Source: Candidatus Omnitrophota bacterium
GTDB lineage: Bacteria; Omnitrophota; Gorgyraeia; Gorgyraeales; Gorgyraeaceae
Reading direction: 5' to 3'
NCBI GenBank assembly: GCA_018819285.1
Contig: JAHJQM010000025.1
Location: 1-41,032 of the forward strand
DNA length: 41,032 bases
Shown here: positions 31,557-38,438 of the stretch, one piece after another
Layout: each line of letters starts with the position of its first letter
Position numbering within the stretch: position 1 is the stretch's first letter
Notes under the pieces: generated by a model
Seen by the model: only the letters and a program-made list of their open reading frames with translations
Database searches by the model: none
Told to the model about the DNA's origin: nothing
Program-made: the position numbers and the translations under genes

Positions 31557-33425
31557 TCAAAACACATCCGGGACAGGATAGTCGCCATTGTCTTTTCTAC
31601 AATCTTCAAGCCGCTGTCTCTGGTCTTCAAGGGTCTTCATTAAGATATGCGGGGCGTCAAATACTTTTGTGTGATAGATTTTTTTAATCCTGTCTATTTT
31701 AGCTATGCATTCAGGTATACGTAATTTAAACTGCTCATTATAATCTTCTCTTGAGTACTCCTTACCAAGAACATCCTTAAAGAGAAGCTTTAGGTCATCA
31801 TATATGGGCATGTAACCTATAGGCGTTTTTATGCCGCCTGCTTCTCCATGCACACGCAGCTCCATCCATTTTAACCAGACGTGTTTGTCCTTAACGCCGT
31901 TGAGATATTTACCGTCTTTCCCCCGCAGAAAATAATTAACATGGAATATGAGCGGTGGATTTTTAACGCCTTGCACTATATCTAAGTTGTTCTGTATATA
32001 CCTTCCGATCGGTATGGAAAGAAAATCCAGGTTCGCCATGAGATTAAATTTTCTGACTCCCTCTTCGCCAAGCGTAGCTGCTGTTGTCTCTGATTCTATC
32101 ATGGCTGCCTGGCCAAGTATGCCATGAGCCCAGTCAAACGATTGTACAACAGGCACGCTCGTATCCGAATCCCTGCCTCCATAAATAATCCCGCCTATTT
32201 CAACCCCTTTAGGGTTTTCGAGATTCTCGTCGCAGTTCTTCAAGTCTTTCAATCTTATTGTATACCGGGCGTTTTTATGCGCGTAAAGCACTTCGTTTCC
32301 ATCTAGGCCCTTTTTGCCAGGCGTCCATTCTCCCGCAAAATTCACGCCTTTTTTTGGTTCAGGTCTACCATCGCCAAGCCATCTCGGATTATTATTCTCA
32401 TCTACAAGCACGTTTGAAAAGATGACCTCTCCTGGCGCTGTAAGAGCTTCAAATATAGCTGGGTCGCTTGTTTCGCTCACATCCTGGATAATGCCGAATA
32501 TCCCTTTTTCCACATTGACAGTTACTATCTGGCCATCTAAATTTTTTAAATAGGCAATATCATCGCCTATAATCTTTTCACCTTCCAACATCGCAGTCGC
32601 AGTCTTGCCGCAGGCAGACGGAAAAGATCCTGTAAAATATGTAATCCGTTTTTTCCGACGGCCATAGACACCCATGATAAACATATGTTCTGTAAGCCAT
32701 CCTTCTTCGGATGCGCGTTTAATAGCCAGCCTCATGGCAAGTTTTTTAAGGCCAATTGCGTTTCCCGCGTATTGAGTGTTGAAACTAAACACTATTTCAT
32801 CCTGAAGATCTATATATACGTGCCTCTTTTCAAAATTTTTGCTCACGCCTTTATCCAGTTCACCTGCTGAATGCACAAAACGGAAGAAATTGCCAGAGCC
32901 TTTGAGGTTCAGAAACTGTTCATAGCCGCTCCTATAAAGTATATCCTCTGAATGAGCTACATAGCTTGAATCTGTTATCTGAACAGCCGATATAGAAAAT
33001 TTTGAGCCAGTAGGGCCCAGGCAATAGAAAGAGATGTACATCTCTTTGCCTTCCATGGCATTCTCAAATAATTTATGTATCTCCTCGATACCTTTTTCCC
33101 TGTCAACTGACATTATGTCAGAACCAAGGACTTCATCAGGCCTTAAAAGATACCTGGTAGAGCCCTTATCCCTGCCCTGGTCAAAATAACCGTCGAAATG
33201 CGCTACATGGCCTTTTGTAACAAGAGGTTTCTCTTCTTTGTTTTCTAATGTTTTTTTGCGTATATATTCAGCATCCTCCCTGGAATCCGTACGTACAAAT
33301 ATCGAATCAGGGTTAAACAGTTTCGCGTATTTGGCTGCAAACTTTATGAGCTTATCGTTTGCGAGTTTCTCAAGTTTTTTATAATTCTCTTGCCCGCATT
33401 TTTCTTTTAGTAAATCTATGCTCAT
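31557..33425 (-). CDS. pckG: GTP-dependent phosphoenolpyruvate carboxykinase
   Basis: It interconverts oxaloacetate and phosphoenolpyruvate with GTP/GDP. The 622 residues match the GTP family. FTGSFPSACGKTATAML (P-loop with the reactive Cys, about 265-281), GEKIIGDDIAYLKN (metal-binding kinase motif) and IIYGGRDSDTSVPVVQSFDW are present. So are MIESETTAATLGEEG and PPLIFHVNYFLRGKDG. It is diverged from the common bacterial form (PSACGKTA rather than PSACGKTN). It overlaps coaC by four bases and lies just before coaB, so it interrupts the coenzyme A pair. A biochemical reason for this link is not obvious. Confidence 0.93.
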   Translation of the reverse strand: MSIDLLKEKCGQENYKKLEKLANDKLIKFAAKYAKLFNPDSIFVRTDSREDAEYIRKKTLENKEEKPLVTKGHVAHFDGYFDQGRDKGSTRYLLRPDEVLGSDIMSVDREKGIEEIHKLFENAMEGKEMYISFYCLGPTGSKFSISAVQITDSSYVAHSEDILYRSGYEQFLNLKGSGNFFRFVHSAGELDKGVSKNFEKRHVYIDLQDEIVFSFNTQYAGNAIGLKKLAMRLAIKRASEEGWLTEHMFIMGVYGRRKKRITYFTGSFPSACGKTATAMLEGEKIIGDDIAYLKNLDGQIVTVNVEKGIFGIIQDVSETSDPAIFEALTAPGEVIFSNVLVDENNNPRWLGDGRPEPKKGVNFAGEWTPGKKGLDGNEVLYAHKNARYTIRLKDLKNCDENLENPKGVEIGGIIYGGRDSDTSVPVVQSFDWAHGILGQAAMIESETTAATLGEEGVRKFNLMANLDFLSIPIGRYIQNNLDIVQGVKNPPLIFHVNYFLRGKDGKYLNGVKDKHVWLKWMELRVHGEAGGIKTPIGYMPIYDDLKLLFKDVLGKEYSREDYNEQFKLRIPECIAKIDRIKKIYHTKVFDAPHILMKTLEDQRQRLEDCRKDNGDYPVPDVF

Positions 33426-33973
33426 CTATGTGACCCCTTCAACCGTTTAATTTCTTTGATAATAATTTCTACATCCTGTATATGGCCCAGGCCTTCTGTA
33501 CCGCAGGCAAGGCTGCCTTTTATTGGGCCAGTGAAATAAAATCCGAGTTTTTTCAATTTGCTGATATTTTCCTGCACGATTTTATTCTTGTACATATTTT
33601 CGTTCATAGCTGGCGCGAATAATACAGGCGCATTTGTCGCGCACACCAGACATGTAAGCATATCGTCGCATATGCCATTTGCTATTTTCCCGATAATATT
33701 CGCTGTGGCAGGTATAATAGCGACACAATCCGCTTTGTGAGCAAGCGAAACATGGCCGGAACCCCACTCATCTGGCACGTTGAACATATCATGCGTTATA
33801 ACCTTGCTGCCAGAAATTGCCTGAAATAAAATAGGCTTTATAAATTCTTTCGCCTCTTTTGTCAGGACTACTGTTACTTGGTTACCTTGCTTACGAAGCC
33901 TGCTTATAACATCTAGGGCCTTATAACAGGCAACGCTCGCAGTAACACCGATTATAACATTTTTATTCTTCAT
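33422..33973 (-). CDS. coaC: Phosphopantothenoylcysteine decarboxylase (CoaC half)
   Basis: A flavoprotein that decarboxylates phosphopantothenoylcysteine to phosphopantetheine. The 183 residues contain NVIIGVTASVACYKALDVI, a HVSLAHKADCVAIIPATANI segment with the active-site His region, PAMNENMYKN (substrate recognition) and SLACGTEGLGHI with the catalytic Cys. It is not fused to CoaB; pckG stands between the two. It lies downstream of rpoZ in the gmk-rpoZ-coaBC order common in bacteria, which supports a broken-up coaBC. Confidence 0.93.
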   Translation of the reverse strand: MKNKNVIIGVTASVACYKALDVISRLRKQGNQVTVVLTKEAKEFIKPILFQAISGSKVITHDMFNVPDEWGSGHVSLAHKADCVAIIPATANIIGKIANGICDDMLTCLVCATNAPVLFAPAMNENMYKNKIVQENISKLKKLGFYFTGPIKGSLACGTEGLGHIQDVEIIIKEIKRLKGSHR

Positions 33974-33985
33974 AACAATTAAGCT

Positions 33986-34036
33986 AAGACCAAGATTAGG
34001 GTTAAGAAATTCTCAACCTCAACCTAAATCTTGACC
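33986..34036. repeat. Imperfect palindrome between rpoZ and coaC
   Basis: GACCAAGATTAGGGTTAAGAA and TTCTCAACCTCAACCTAAATC (continuing TTGACC) can pair with gaps. It fills most of the 68-base gap. The sequence is built of short AACCT/AGGTT words, as in the ssb-rpsR gap. Confidence 0.5.
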
Positions 34037-34041
34037 TTTTA

Positions 34042-34242
34042 CTATTTTGCTTCTTTTATTTTGTACTTTATTTTTCCTGCGGCTATTTCTTCCAAGGCAA
34101 TAGTGGAAAACTTAGAGGTTACCGTGTCTATTAATTTCTTGGCTCCGTTATTAAGCTCCACTGCGCGTCTCGCAGCAAGTATTGTAATTTTGTAAATACT
34201 ATCCGACCCCTTAAATATTTTTTCTACTGGCATATAAGCCAT
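34042..34242 (-). CDS. rpoZ: RNA polymerase omega subunit
   Basis: A small subunit that helps assemble RNA polymerase around beta-prime. The ATG at 34242 follows GGAAGGAG and starts MAYMPVEKIFKGSDSIYKIT; the extra 11 codons in the ORF track overlap gmk and are unlikely. The 66 residues contain AARRAVELNNGAKKLID, the omega core. The stop of gmk is one base before this ATG. It is in the usual gmk-rpoZ pairing. Confidence 0.93.
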   Translation of the reverse strand: MAYMPVEKIFKGSDSIYKITILAARRAVELNNGAKKLIDTVTSKFSTIALEEIAAGKIKYKIKEAK

Positions 34243-34243
34243 T

Positions 34244-34825
34244 CTAACTCCTTCCTGTTTTACATCTTTCTGCAATAATAATAGCCCTTAGGTTATCAAG
34301 GGCTGATTCCAGCCTGTTGTTTATAATCACGTAGTCGTATTTCTGGCTGCACAGGATCTCTTTTTTGGCAATATTCAGCCTTTCGCAAATCGCTTCTTTA
34401 GAATCTGTTGAGCGGTTTATAAGCCTTTCCTTGAGCATTGCAATAGACGGCGGAAGTATGAACATATAAACAGCGTCTAATTTAAGCCGTTTTATCTTCA
34501 TGGCGCCTTGCACATCTATGCTTAATAAAACATCGCTGCCCCTTTTTAACATATGTAATATATGCTTTTTAGGAGTGCCATAATATTCTCCAAAGAATTT
34601 CGCCCATTCTAAAAATTCATTTTTTTTCTGGCGTTTTATAAATTCCGGCTTTTCAATAAAGATGTAATCCATGCCATCTTTTTCTCCAGGCCTGGGGGCC
34701 CTTGTGGTCATAGAGATAGACCTGTATAAACTATCAACTGATTCCACTAGTCGAGCGCAGAGGGTTGTCTTGCCTGAACCTGATGGAGCTGATATTATGA
34801 ATAATATACCCCTTTTTTTCATCAT
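34244..34825 (-). CDS. gmk: Guanylate kinase
   Basis: It phosphorylates GMP to GDP. The 193 residues have the P-loop ISAPSGSGKTTLCARLVES (about 8-26), SMTTRAPRPGEKDGMDYIFI (GMP-binding) and LLSIDVQGAMKIK. It overlaps yicC by ATGA, and the second ATG four bases on is an equally possible start. The yicC-gmk-rpoZ order is widely conserved. Confidence 0.96.
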   Translation of the reverse strand: MMKKRGILFIISAPSGSGKTTLCARLVESVDSLYRSISMTTRAPRPGEKDGMDYIFIEKPEFIKRQKKNEFLEWAKFFGEYYGTPKKHILHMLKRGSDVLLSIDVQGAMKIKRLKLDAVYMFILPPSIAMLKERLINRSTDSKEAICERLNIAKKEILCSQKYDYVIINNRLESALDNLRAIIIAERCKTGRS

Positions 34826-35700
34826 TCTACATTTTGCGCTTGTTCGCGCATCTTTTCTAATTCGCTTTTTATGTTTATTGCTATCCTGGCTATTTTTATA
34901 TCATTTGCTTTTGCGCCAAGTGTATTAATTTCTCTATTTAATTCCTGCAATATAAAATCCAGTTTTCTGCCTGCTTCTTCGCCTGTTTCTAGAATCTTTT
35001 TAAAACCCTCGAGATGGCTTTTTATGCGGGTAAGTTCCTCTGATATATCGCATTGTTTTGCAAACAAAGCCAATTCTGTTTCCAGCCTGGCCTGGTCTAT
35101 TGTTTTATTCTTCACAATATCTTTTATTCTGGCATTCAGCCTGCTTTTATATTGTATTACTACGCTGGGCGCCATGCTTGATATAGTATCGATATAGCTT
35201 GAAATTCTTGTTATCCTTGCGGAAAAATCTTTATACAGCACTTTTCCTTCGCGTTCTCTCATCTTATTGCAATCAGAAACTGCTTTTACTGCCGCCTCTT
35301 TTATAGAAACCCACATAGCGTCTATATCAAAGCTCTTTTCTTCATGGATAATAACATCTGTAAAAGAAAGTATGTGAGATAATTTAATCTCTTCCTTTAT
35401 ATCCAGGCGTTTTTTAATCTCGGCCAGTATTTTATAATATTTATCAATTGCCTGTTTATCAAATGTTATTGACCCGGAATCCTTTTCCGAAGCGCGATGC
35501 GAAAGAAAAAGATTTACCTTGCCTCTTTTTATATCTTTATTTAGAAGCTCTTTTATTCTGTCTTCTAAAAACATAAGGCTGTTCGGGATTTTAGAAGAAA
35601 GGTCGAAATATCTGTGGTTTACAGTGCGTATCTCTATGGTAAATATATCTGACTTACTCTTTGCTTCTCCTTTTCCAAAACCTGTCATGCTTTTAATCAT
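34822..35700 (-). CDS. yicC: YicC-family endoribonuclease
   Basis: A family implicated in RNA decay. The 292 residues have the classic beginning MIKSMTGFGKGEAK, the N-terminal domain with IEIRTVNHRYFDLSSKIP, and a C-terminal DUF1732 domain ending FILQELNREINTLGAKANDI, whose acidic and histidine residues are thought to be catalytic. It lies directly before gmk, as in most bacteria. Confidence 0.94.
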   Translation of the reverse strand: MIKSMTGFGKGEAKSKSDIFTIEIRTVNHRYFDLSSKIPNSLMFLEDRIKELLNKDIKRGKVNLFLSHRASEKDSGSITFDKQAIDKYYKILAEIKKRLDIKEEIKLSHILSFTDVIIHEEKSFDIDAMWVSIKEAAVKAVSDCNKMREREGKVLYKDFSARITRISSYIDTISSMAPSVVIQYKSRLNARIKDIVKNKTIDQARLETELALFAKQCDISEELTRIKSHLEGFKKILETGEEAGRKLDFILQELNREINTLGAKANDIKIARIAINIKSELEKMREQAQNVE

Positions 35701-35747
35701 AAAATACCTTTTTCATGTCTCTCAGCGCAATGTTACAAAGGATATTA

Positions 35748-36251
35748 TTAGGCCCAAACACGCTTTTTCTCCATCTTAACTTCAATCGCCTTAGTTGGGT
35801 ATAAATCTACTATTATATCTTCTGGCTGAAACCAAAGCTTTATCTCTCTTTCTGCTTCTGATTCATTGGATGATGTATGAAGAACATTTTCATACAACCC
35901 TTTTGTAGTAATTCTGCCGTAAGAGCCTCTGATAGTCGTGGGATCTGCCTCCTCTGGGTTTGTTGCTCCTGCAAGCTGCCTTACTTTTGTAAGAGCGTCT
36001 TCACCCCAATAGACCATTGCCATAACTTTGCGCCTATCATGTAATTCTCCTTGTATATATTTAACAAGGTCTTCAAAAAATGGCTTGTCTTTCATATGCT
36101 TATAATGCTCTATTGCAAGTTCCCTGGAGACTCTGACCATTTTAGCTGCTACTATTTCAAGCTTTGTTTCAGAAAGCCTGGCAAGAATATTTCCTGTGAG
36201 TGATTTTTTAAGTCCATCTGGTTTAATCAAAACTAATAATTGCTGGTTCAT
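35748..36251 (-). CDS. ndk: Nucleoside diphosphate kinase, extended form
   Basis: It moves the gamma-phosphate between nucleoside triphosphates through a phospho-histidine. The 167 residues exceed the usual ~140, with extra residues around 85-120 and a C-terminal extension (VDLYPTKAIEVKMEKKRVWA). Seen are LLVLIKPDGLKK, YKHMKDKPFFEDLVKYI, TIRGSYG and the active site ENVLHTSSNESEAEREI, where the His is kept but the following residues differ from the usual HGSDS. AGAGAGAGG precedes the ATG. It lies between parB and yicC, with family A copy 5 on its upstream side. Confidence 0.93.
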   Translation of the reverse strand: MNQQLLVLIKPDGLKKSLTGNILARLSETKLEIVAAKMVRVSRELAIEHYKHMKDKPFFEDLVKYIQGELHDRRKVMAMVYWGEDALTKVRQLAGATNPEEADPTTIRGSYGRITTKGLYENVLHTSSNESEAEREIKLWFQPEDIIVDLYPTKAIEVKMEKKRVWA

Positions 36252-36273
36252 GCCTCTCTCTCTCTTAATTTAT

Positions 36274-36308
36274 AAGTTGACACTCTAACATTGTTAGAGT
36301 GTCAACTT
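36274..36308. repeat. Family A 35-nt palindrome, copy 5 (compensatory change)
   Basis: Both arms differ from copy 1 at the same paired position: CTCTAACA is matched by TGTTAGAG, so pairing is kept. Such a paired change argues that the palindrome itself is under selection or was copied as a palindromic variant. It lies between parB and ndk. Confidence 0.95.
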
Positions 36309-36312
36309 AGTT

Positions 36313-37188
36313 CTATCTATTTGATTTTAAAAGAGTTAGAACTCTTTCCATATCTAGGTCGGAGTAAAACTCTATTTCTATTTTGCCACCTTTTTTGGAT
36401 TTTAAAATTTTTACCTTTGTCCCAAATATTTCTCTTAACTCTTGCTCTAGTGAATAAAGATTTGGGTCTTTGTCGCTTGTTTTAGATTCAGGTTTATTAA
36501 GGGCCATTTTTTTTGCGTAACTCTCTGTGTCTCTTACAGATAGGTCTTCTTTCATTATCTTAGTACACAACCTAATTTGCTCTGATTCTTTAGCCAAACT
36601 AAGCATTGCTCTGGCATGACCCATTGAAATTGTTCCACGTGAAACATATTCCTGTATCTTGGCAGGAAGATTTAATAATCTAAGAATATTGGCTACTGTT
36701 GCCCTGTCTTTTCCAATAGTATCTGCTACTTTTTCCTGCGTCATATCAAATTCGTCTCGTAACCGCTTATATGCCTTTGCCTGGTCTATTGGATTAAGGT
36801 TTTCTCTTTGGATATTTTCTATAATAGAAAGCTCTAAAGAATCGAGATCGCTGGCTTCCTTAATAATAGCTGGTATTTCCTTATAGCCAAGCTTTTTTGC
36901 AGCCCTGAGCCGTCTTTCTCCTGCTATCAGTTCATATTCGTTATCTTTTAGGCGCACTAGAATTGGTTGGATAAAACCTTTTTCTTTTATAGAAGCTGCC
37001 AGATCGCTTAATGCTTCTTGATTAAACTCTTCCCTTGGTTGGTATTTATTTGCTTTTATTTTATCTATTGAGATGGTCCTTACACTTTGCTGTATATTTG
37101 ATTCCAACACCTGTATATTATCAGCTGTTTGTTTTTCAGGTATCAGAGCTGCTAAGCCTCTACCGAGAACTCTTTTTTCCAGATGCAT
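36313..37188 (-). CDS. parB: Chromosome partitioning protein ParB
   Basis: ParB binds parS, spreads as a CTP-dependent clamp and loads condensin near the origin. The ATG at 37188 (MHLEKRVLGRGLAALIP) is the correct start, giving 291 residues; the earlier ORF-track codons run through the family B hairpin. Domains: the CTPase/ParB N-domain with IKANKYQPREEF, PILVRLKDNEYELIAGERRLRAAK and SIIENIQRENLNPI; the helix-turn-helix region (MTQEKVADTIGKDRATVANILRLL); and the C-terminal dimer domain. A parS site lies inside its own coding sequence. Confidence 0.96.
   Translation of the reverse strand: MHLEKRVLGRGLAALIPEKQTADNIQVLESNIQQSVRTISIDKIKANKYQPREEFNQEALSDLAASIKEKGFIQPILVRLKDNEYELIAGERRLRAAKKLGYKEIPAIIKEASDLDSLELSIIENIQRENLNPIDQAKAYKRLRDEFDMTQEKVADTIGKDRATVANILRLLNLPAKIQEYVSRGTISMGHARAMLSLAKESEQIRLCTKIMKEDLSVRDTESYAKKMALNKPESKTSDKDPNLYSLEQELREIFGTKVKILKSKKGGKIEIEFYSDLDMERVLTLLKSNR
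36631..36646. promoter_or_regulatory. parS site inside parB
   Basis: TGTTCCACGTGAAACA agrees with the 16-bp parS consensus of Bacillus-type chromosomal partition systems. It lies in the middle of the parB coding sequence, as in some other bacteria. Confidence 0.93.
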
Positions 37189-37268
37189 GGTCACCTCTGA
37201 ATTTTGCCCCGCCACTTTGCTTCGCAAAACGAAACAGCGGGGCAAAATTAGTTAAGGAATAATTATTT
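37189..37268 (-). repeat. Family B intercistronic element between parA and parB
   Basis: On the minus strand it reads ATTCCTTAACTAATTTTGCC, a GC-rich stem (AATTTTGCCCCGC / GCGGGGCAAAATT) with the TTTGCTTCGCAAA-like core, then AATTCAGAGGTGACC and ATGCAT, the parB start. The left end has lost the G of GAATTCC. It gives parB its ribosome site. Confidence 0.85.
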
Positions 37269-37271
37269 TTA

Positions 37272-38081
37272 CTACTCTATTATTGTTTGCTGCACAGAAA
37301 GCTGATTTATATCTTCGTTTACAGCTTCCCCAAGTATTTCATTAGCTAAAGAAAGATACGTCTTGGCTCCTATTGAATGTTTATCATAAAGATGTATTGG
37401 TTTTCCGAACCCAGGAGCTTCGCTTAATTTTATACTACGCGGTATAATTGTTTTAAACACCTTTTCTTTGAAAAATCTCTTTGCTTCATCTATAACTTCA
37501 GATGTAAGGTTTGTCCTGTAATCAGCCATTGTCAAAAGCACTCCCTGTATTTCAAGGTCTTTATTAAGATTTTCTCTTACTAAGTTGATTGTATTTAATA
37601 ATTGGCTAAGGCCTTCTAATGCATAATACTCACATTGTATAGGAATTAATACAGAATTACAAGCTGCAAGGCTATTGATAGTTAAAATTCCGAGAGATGG
37701 AGGTGAATCTATAAGTATAAAATCAAAATCATTTACAATCTCTTTGAGTGCTTGCTTTAATCTATATTCTCTGTTCATAAAGCTTACCAATTCTATTTCA
37801 GCGCCTGTAAGATGAATATTCGAAGGTATAAGTTTTAACTGCGGCATGCTTACTTCTTGCATTGCTTCACTTGGTTTTAAATTATTAATCAATATGTCGT
37901 ATATGCTTTTTTCTATTTTTGATTTATCAATCCCCAAACCACTAGTAGCGTTTGCCTGTGGGTCAAAATCAATAACCAATACATTTTTGCCTTTATGAGC
38001 AAGGTAATAACCAAGATTAACAACTGTTGTGGTTTTCCCCACTCCGCCTTTTTGATTACAAACTGAGATTATTTTACCCAT
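37272..38081 (-). CDS. parA: Chromosome partitioning ATPase ParA (Soj)
   Basis: A deviant-Walker ATPase that binds DNA and moves or regulates origin regions with ParB. The 269 residues start MGKIISVCNQKGGVGKTTTV (KGGVGKTT with signature Lys), then VLVIDFDPQANATSGLG and DFILIDSPPSLGILTINSL. Domain length is that of small chromosomal ParA, without an N-terminal DNA-binding extension. A parS site lies nine bases before its ATG, so ParB binding could repress it. No strong ribosome site is seen. Confidence 0.97.
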   Translation of the reverse strand: MGKIISVCNQKGGVGKTTTVVNLGYYLAHKGKNVLVIDFDPQANATSGLGIDKSKIEKSIYDILINNLKPSEAMQEVSMPQLKLIPSNIHLTGAEIELVSFMNREYRLKQALKEIVNDFDFILIDSPPSLGILTINSLAACNSVLIPIQCEYYALEGLSQLLNTINLVRENLNKDLEIQGVLLTMADYRTNLTSEVIDEAKRFFKEKVFKTIIPRSIKLSEAPGFGKPIHLYDKHSIGAKTYLSLANEILGEAVNEDINQLSVQQTIIE

Positions 38082-38090
38082 ATCAAAAAA

Positions 38091-38106
38091 TGTTCCACGT
38101 GGAACA
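38091..38106. promoter_or_regulatory. parS site upstream of parA
   Basis: TGTTCCACGTGGAACA is a perfect 16-bp palindrome and a one-base variant of the parS consensus. It covers the region where the parA ribosome site would be expected, making autoregulation by ParB plausible. Confidence 0.92.
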
Positions 38107-38108
38107 TT

Positions 38109-38172
38109 AACCGTATCATAACAGTATCAATGCCTATTGGACATTTTATAACCGTATCATCTACCGTATCTT
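38109..38172. repeat. Four iteron-like direct repeats between jag and parA
   Basis: Copies of ACCGTATCAT-like 11-mers start at 38109, 38120 (ACAGTATCAA), 38150 and 38162, the last overlapping the jag stop. Spacings of 11, 30 and 12 bases keep them roughly on one face of the helix. They adjoin the parS site and likely cover the parA promoter. A binding site for a regulator or replication protein is possible. Confidence 0.65.
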
Positions 38173-38361
38173 TTTTATTCTAACCTTAGCTAATTTAGTA
38201 CCTTGCATACTAAATAAGCCTTTATTCTCTTCTCTAAGTACAGAAATCTCAACCTTTGATTTTTTGACATTCAACTTAGATAAAGCTAGTTTTATTGCTT
38301 CCTGCGCGGTTTTAGCTTCTACTTCGATTTCGTTTTTATTTATTATAGTAATGTGATGCAT
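38161..38361 (-). CDS. jag: Stand-alone Jag N-terminal domain protein
   Basis: The 66 residues (MHHITIINKNEIEVEAKTAQ, then EAIKLALSKLNVKKSKVEIS) match only the Jag_N domain of SpoIIIJ-associated protein Jag/KhpB. The RNA-binding KH and R3H domains that normally follow are absent, and no continuation is seen in any frame before parA, since the 79 bases to parA hold the iterons and parS. It starts at the ATGCAT of a family B element directly after yidC, its normal partner. It may be a deletion remnant or a reduced functional form. Confidence 0.8.
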   Translation of the reverse strand: MHHITIINKNEIEVEAKTAQEAIKLALSKLNVKKSKVEISVLREENKGLFSMQGTKLAKVRIKKIR

Positions 38362-38438
38362 TGTTATCTTTGAATTTTGTCTTTGACGCTTTGCTTCGCA
38401 AAATTAAGCAACAGGGACAAAATTAGCTAAGGAATTCA
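38362..38438 (-). repeat. Family B intercistronic element between yidC and jag
   Basis: The element begins with TGAATTCCTTAGCTAATTTT, whose TGA is the yidC stop codon. It ends AAAATTCAAAGATAACA followed by ATGCATC, the jag start. The outer stem AATTTTGTC / GACAAAATT covaries with the other copies. Confidence 0.88.

Noticed and set aside
31541-31559. Readthrough or selenocysteine at TGA joining pckG and coaB, which share a frame
   Set aside because: PckG already has its full length, a ribosome site follows the TGA, and there is no SECIS-like hairpin right after it. Separate initiation at ATT is simpler.
4267-36308. Family A repeats as a CRISPR array
   Set aside because: The copies have repeat-like length but are kilobases apart, with no spacers or cas genes.
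38107-38160. Frameshifted KH-R3H remainder of jag between jag and parA
   Set aside because: The gap is too short and is made of iterons and parS; no KH or R3H sequence appears in any frame.
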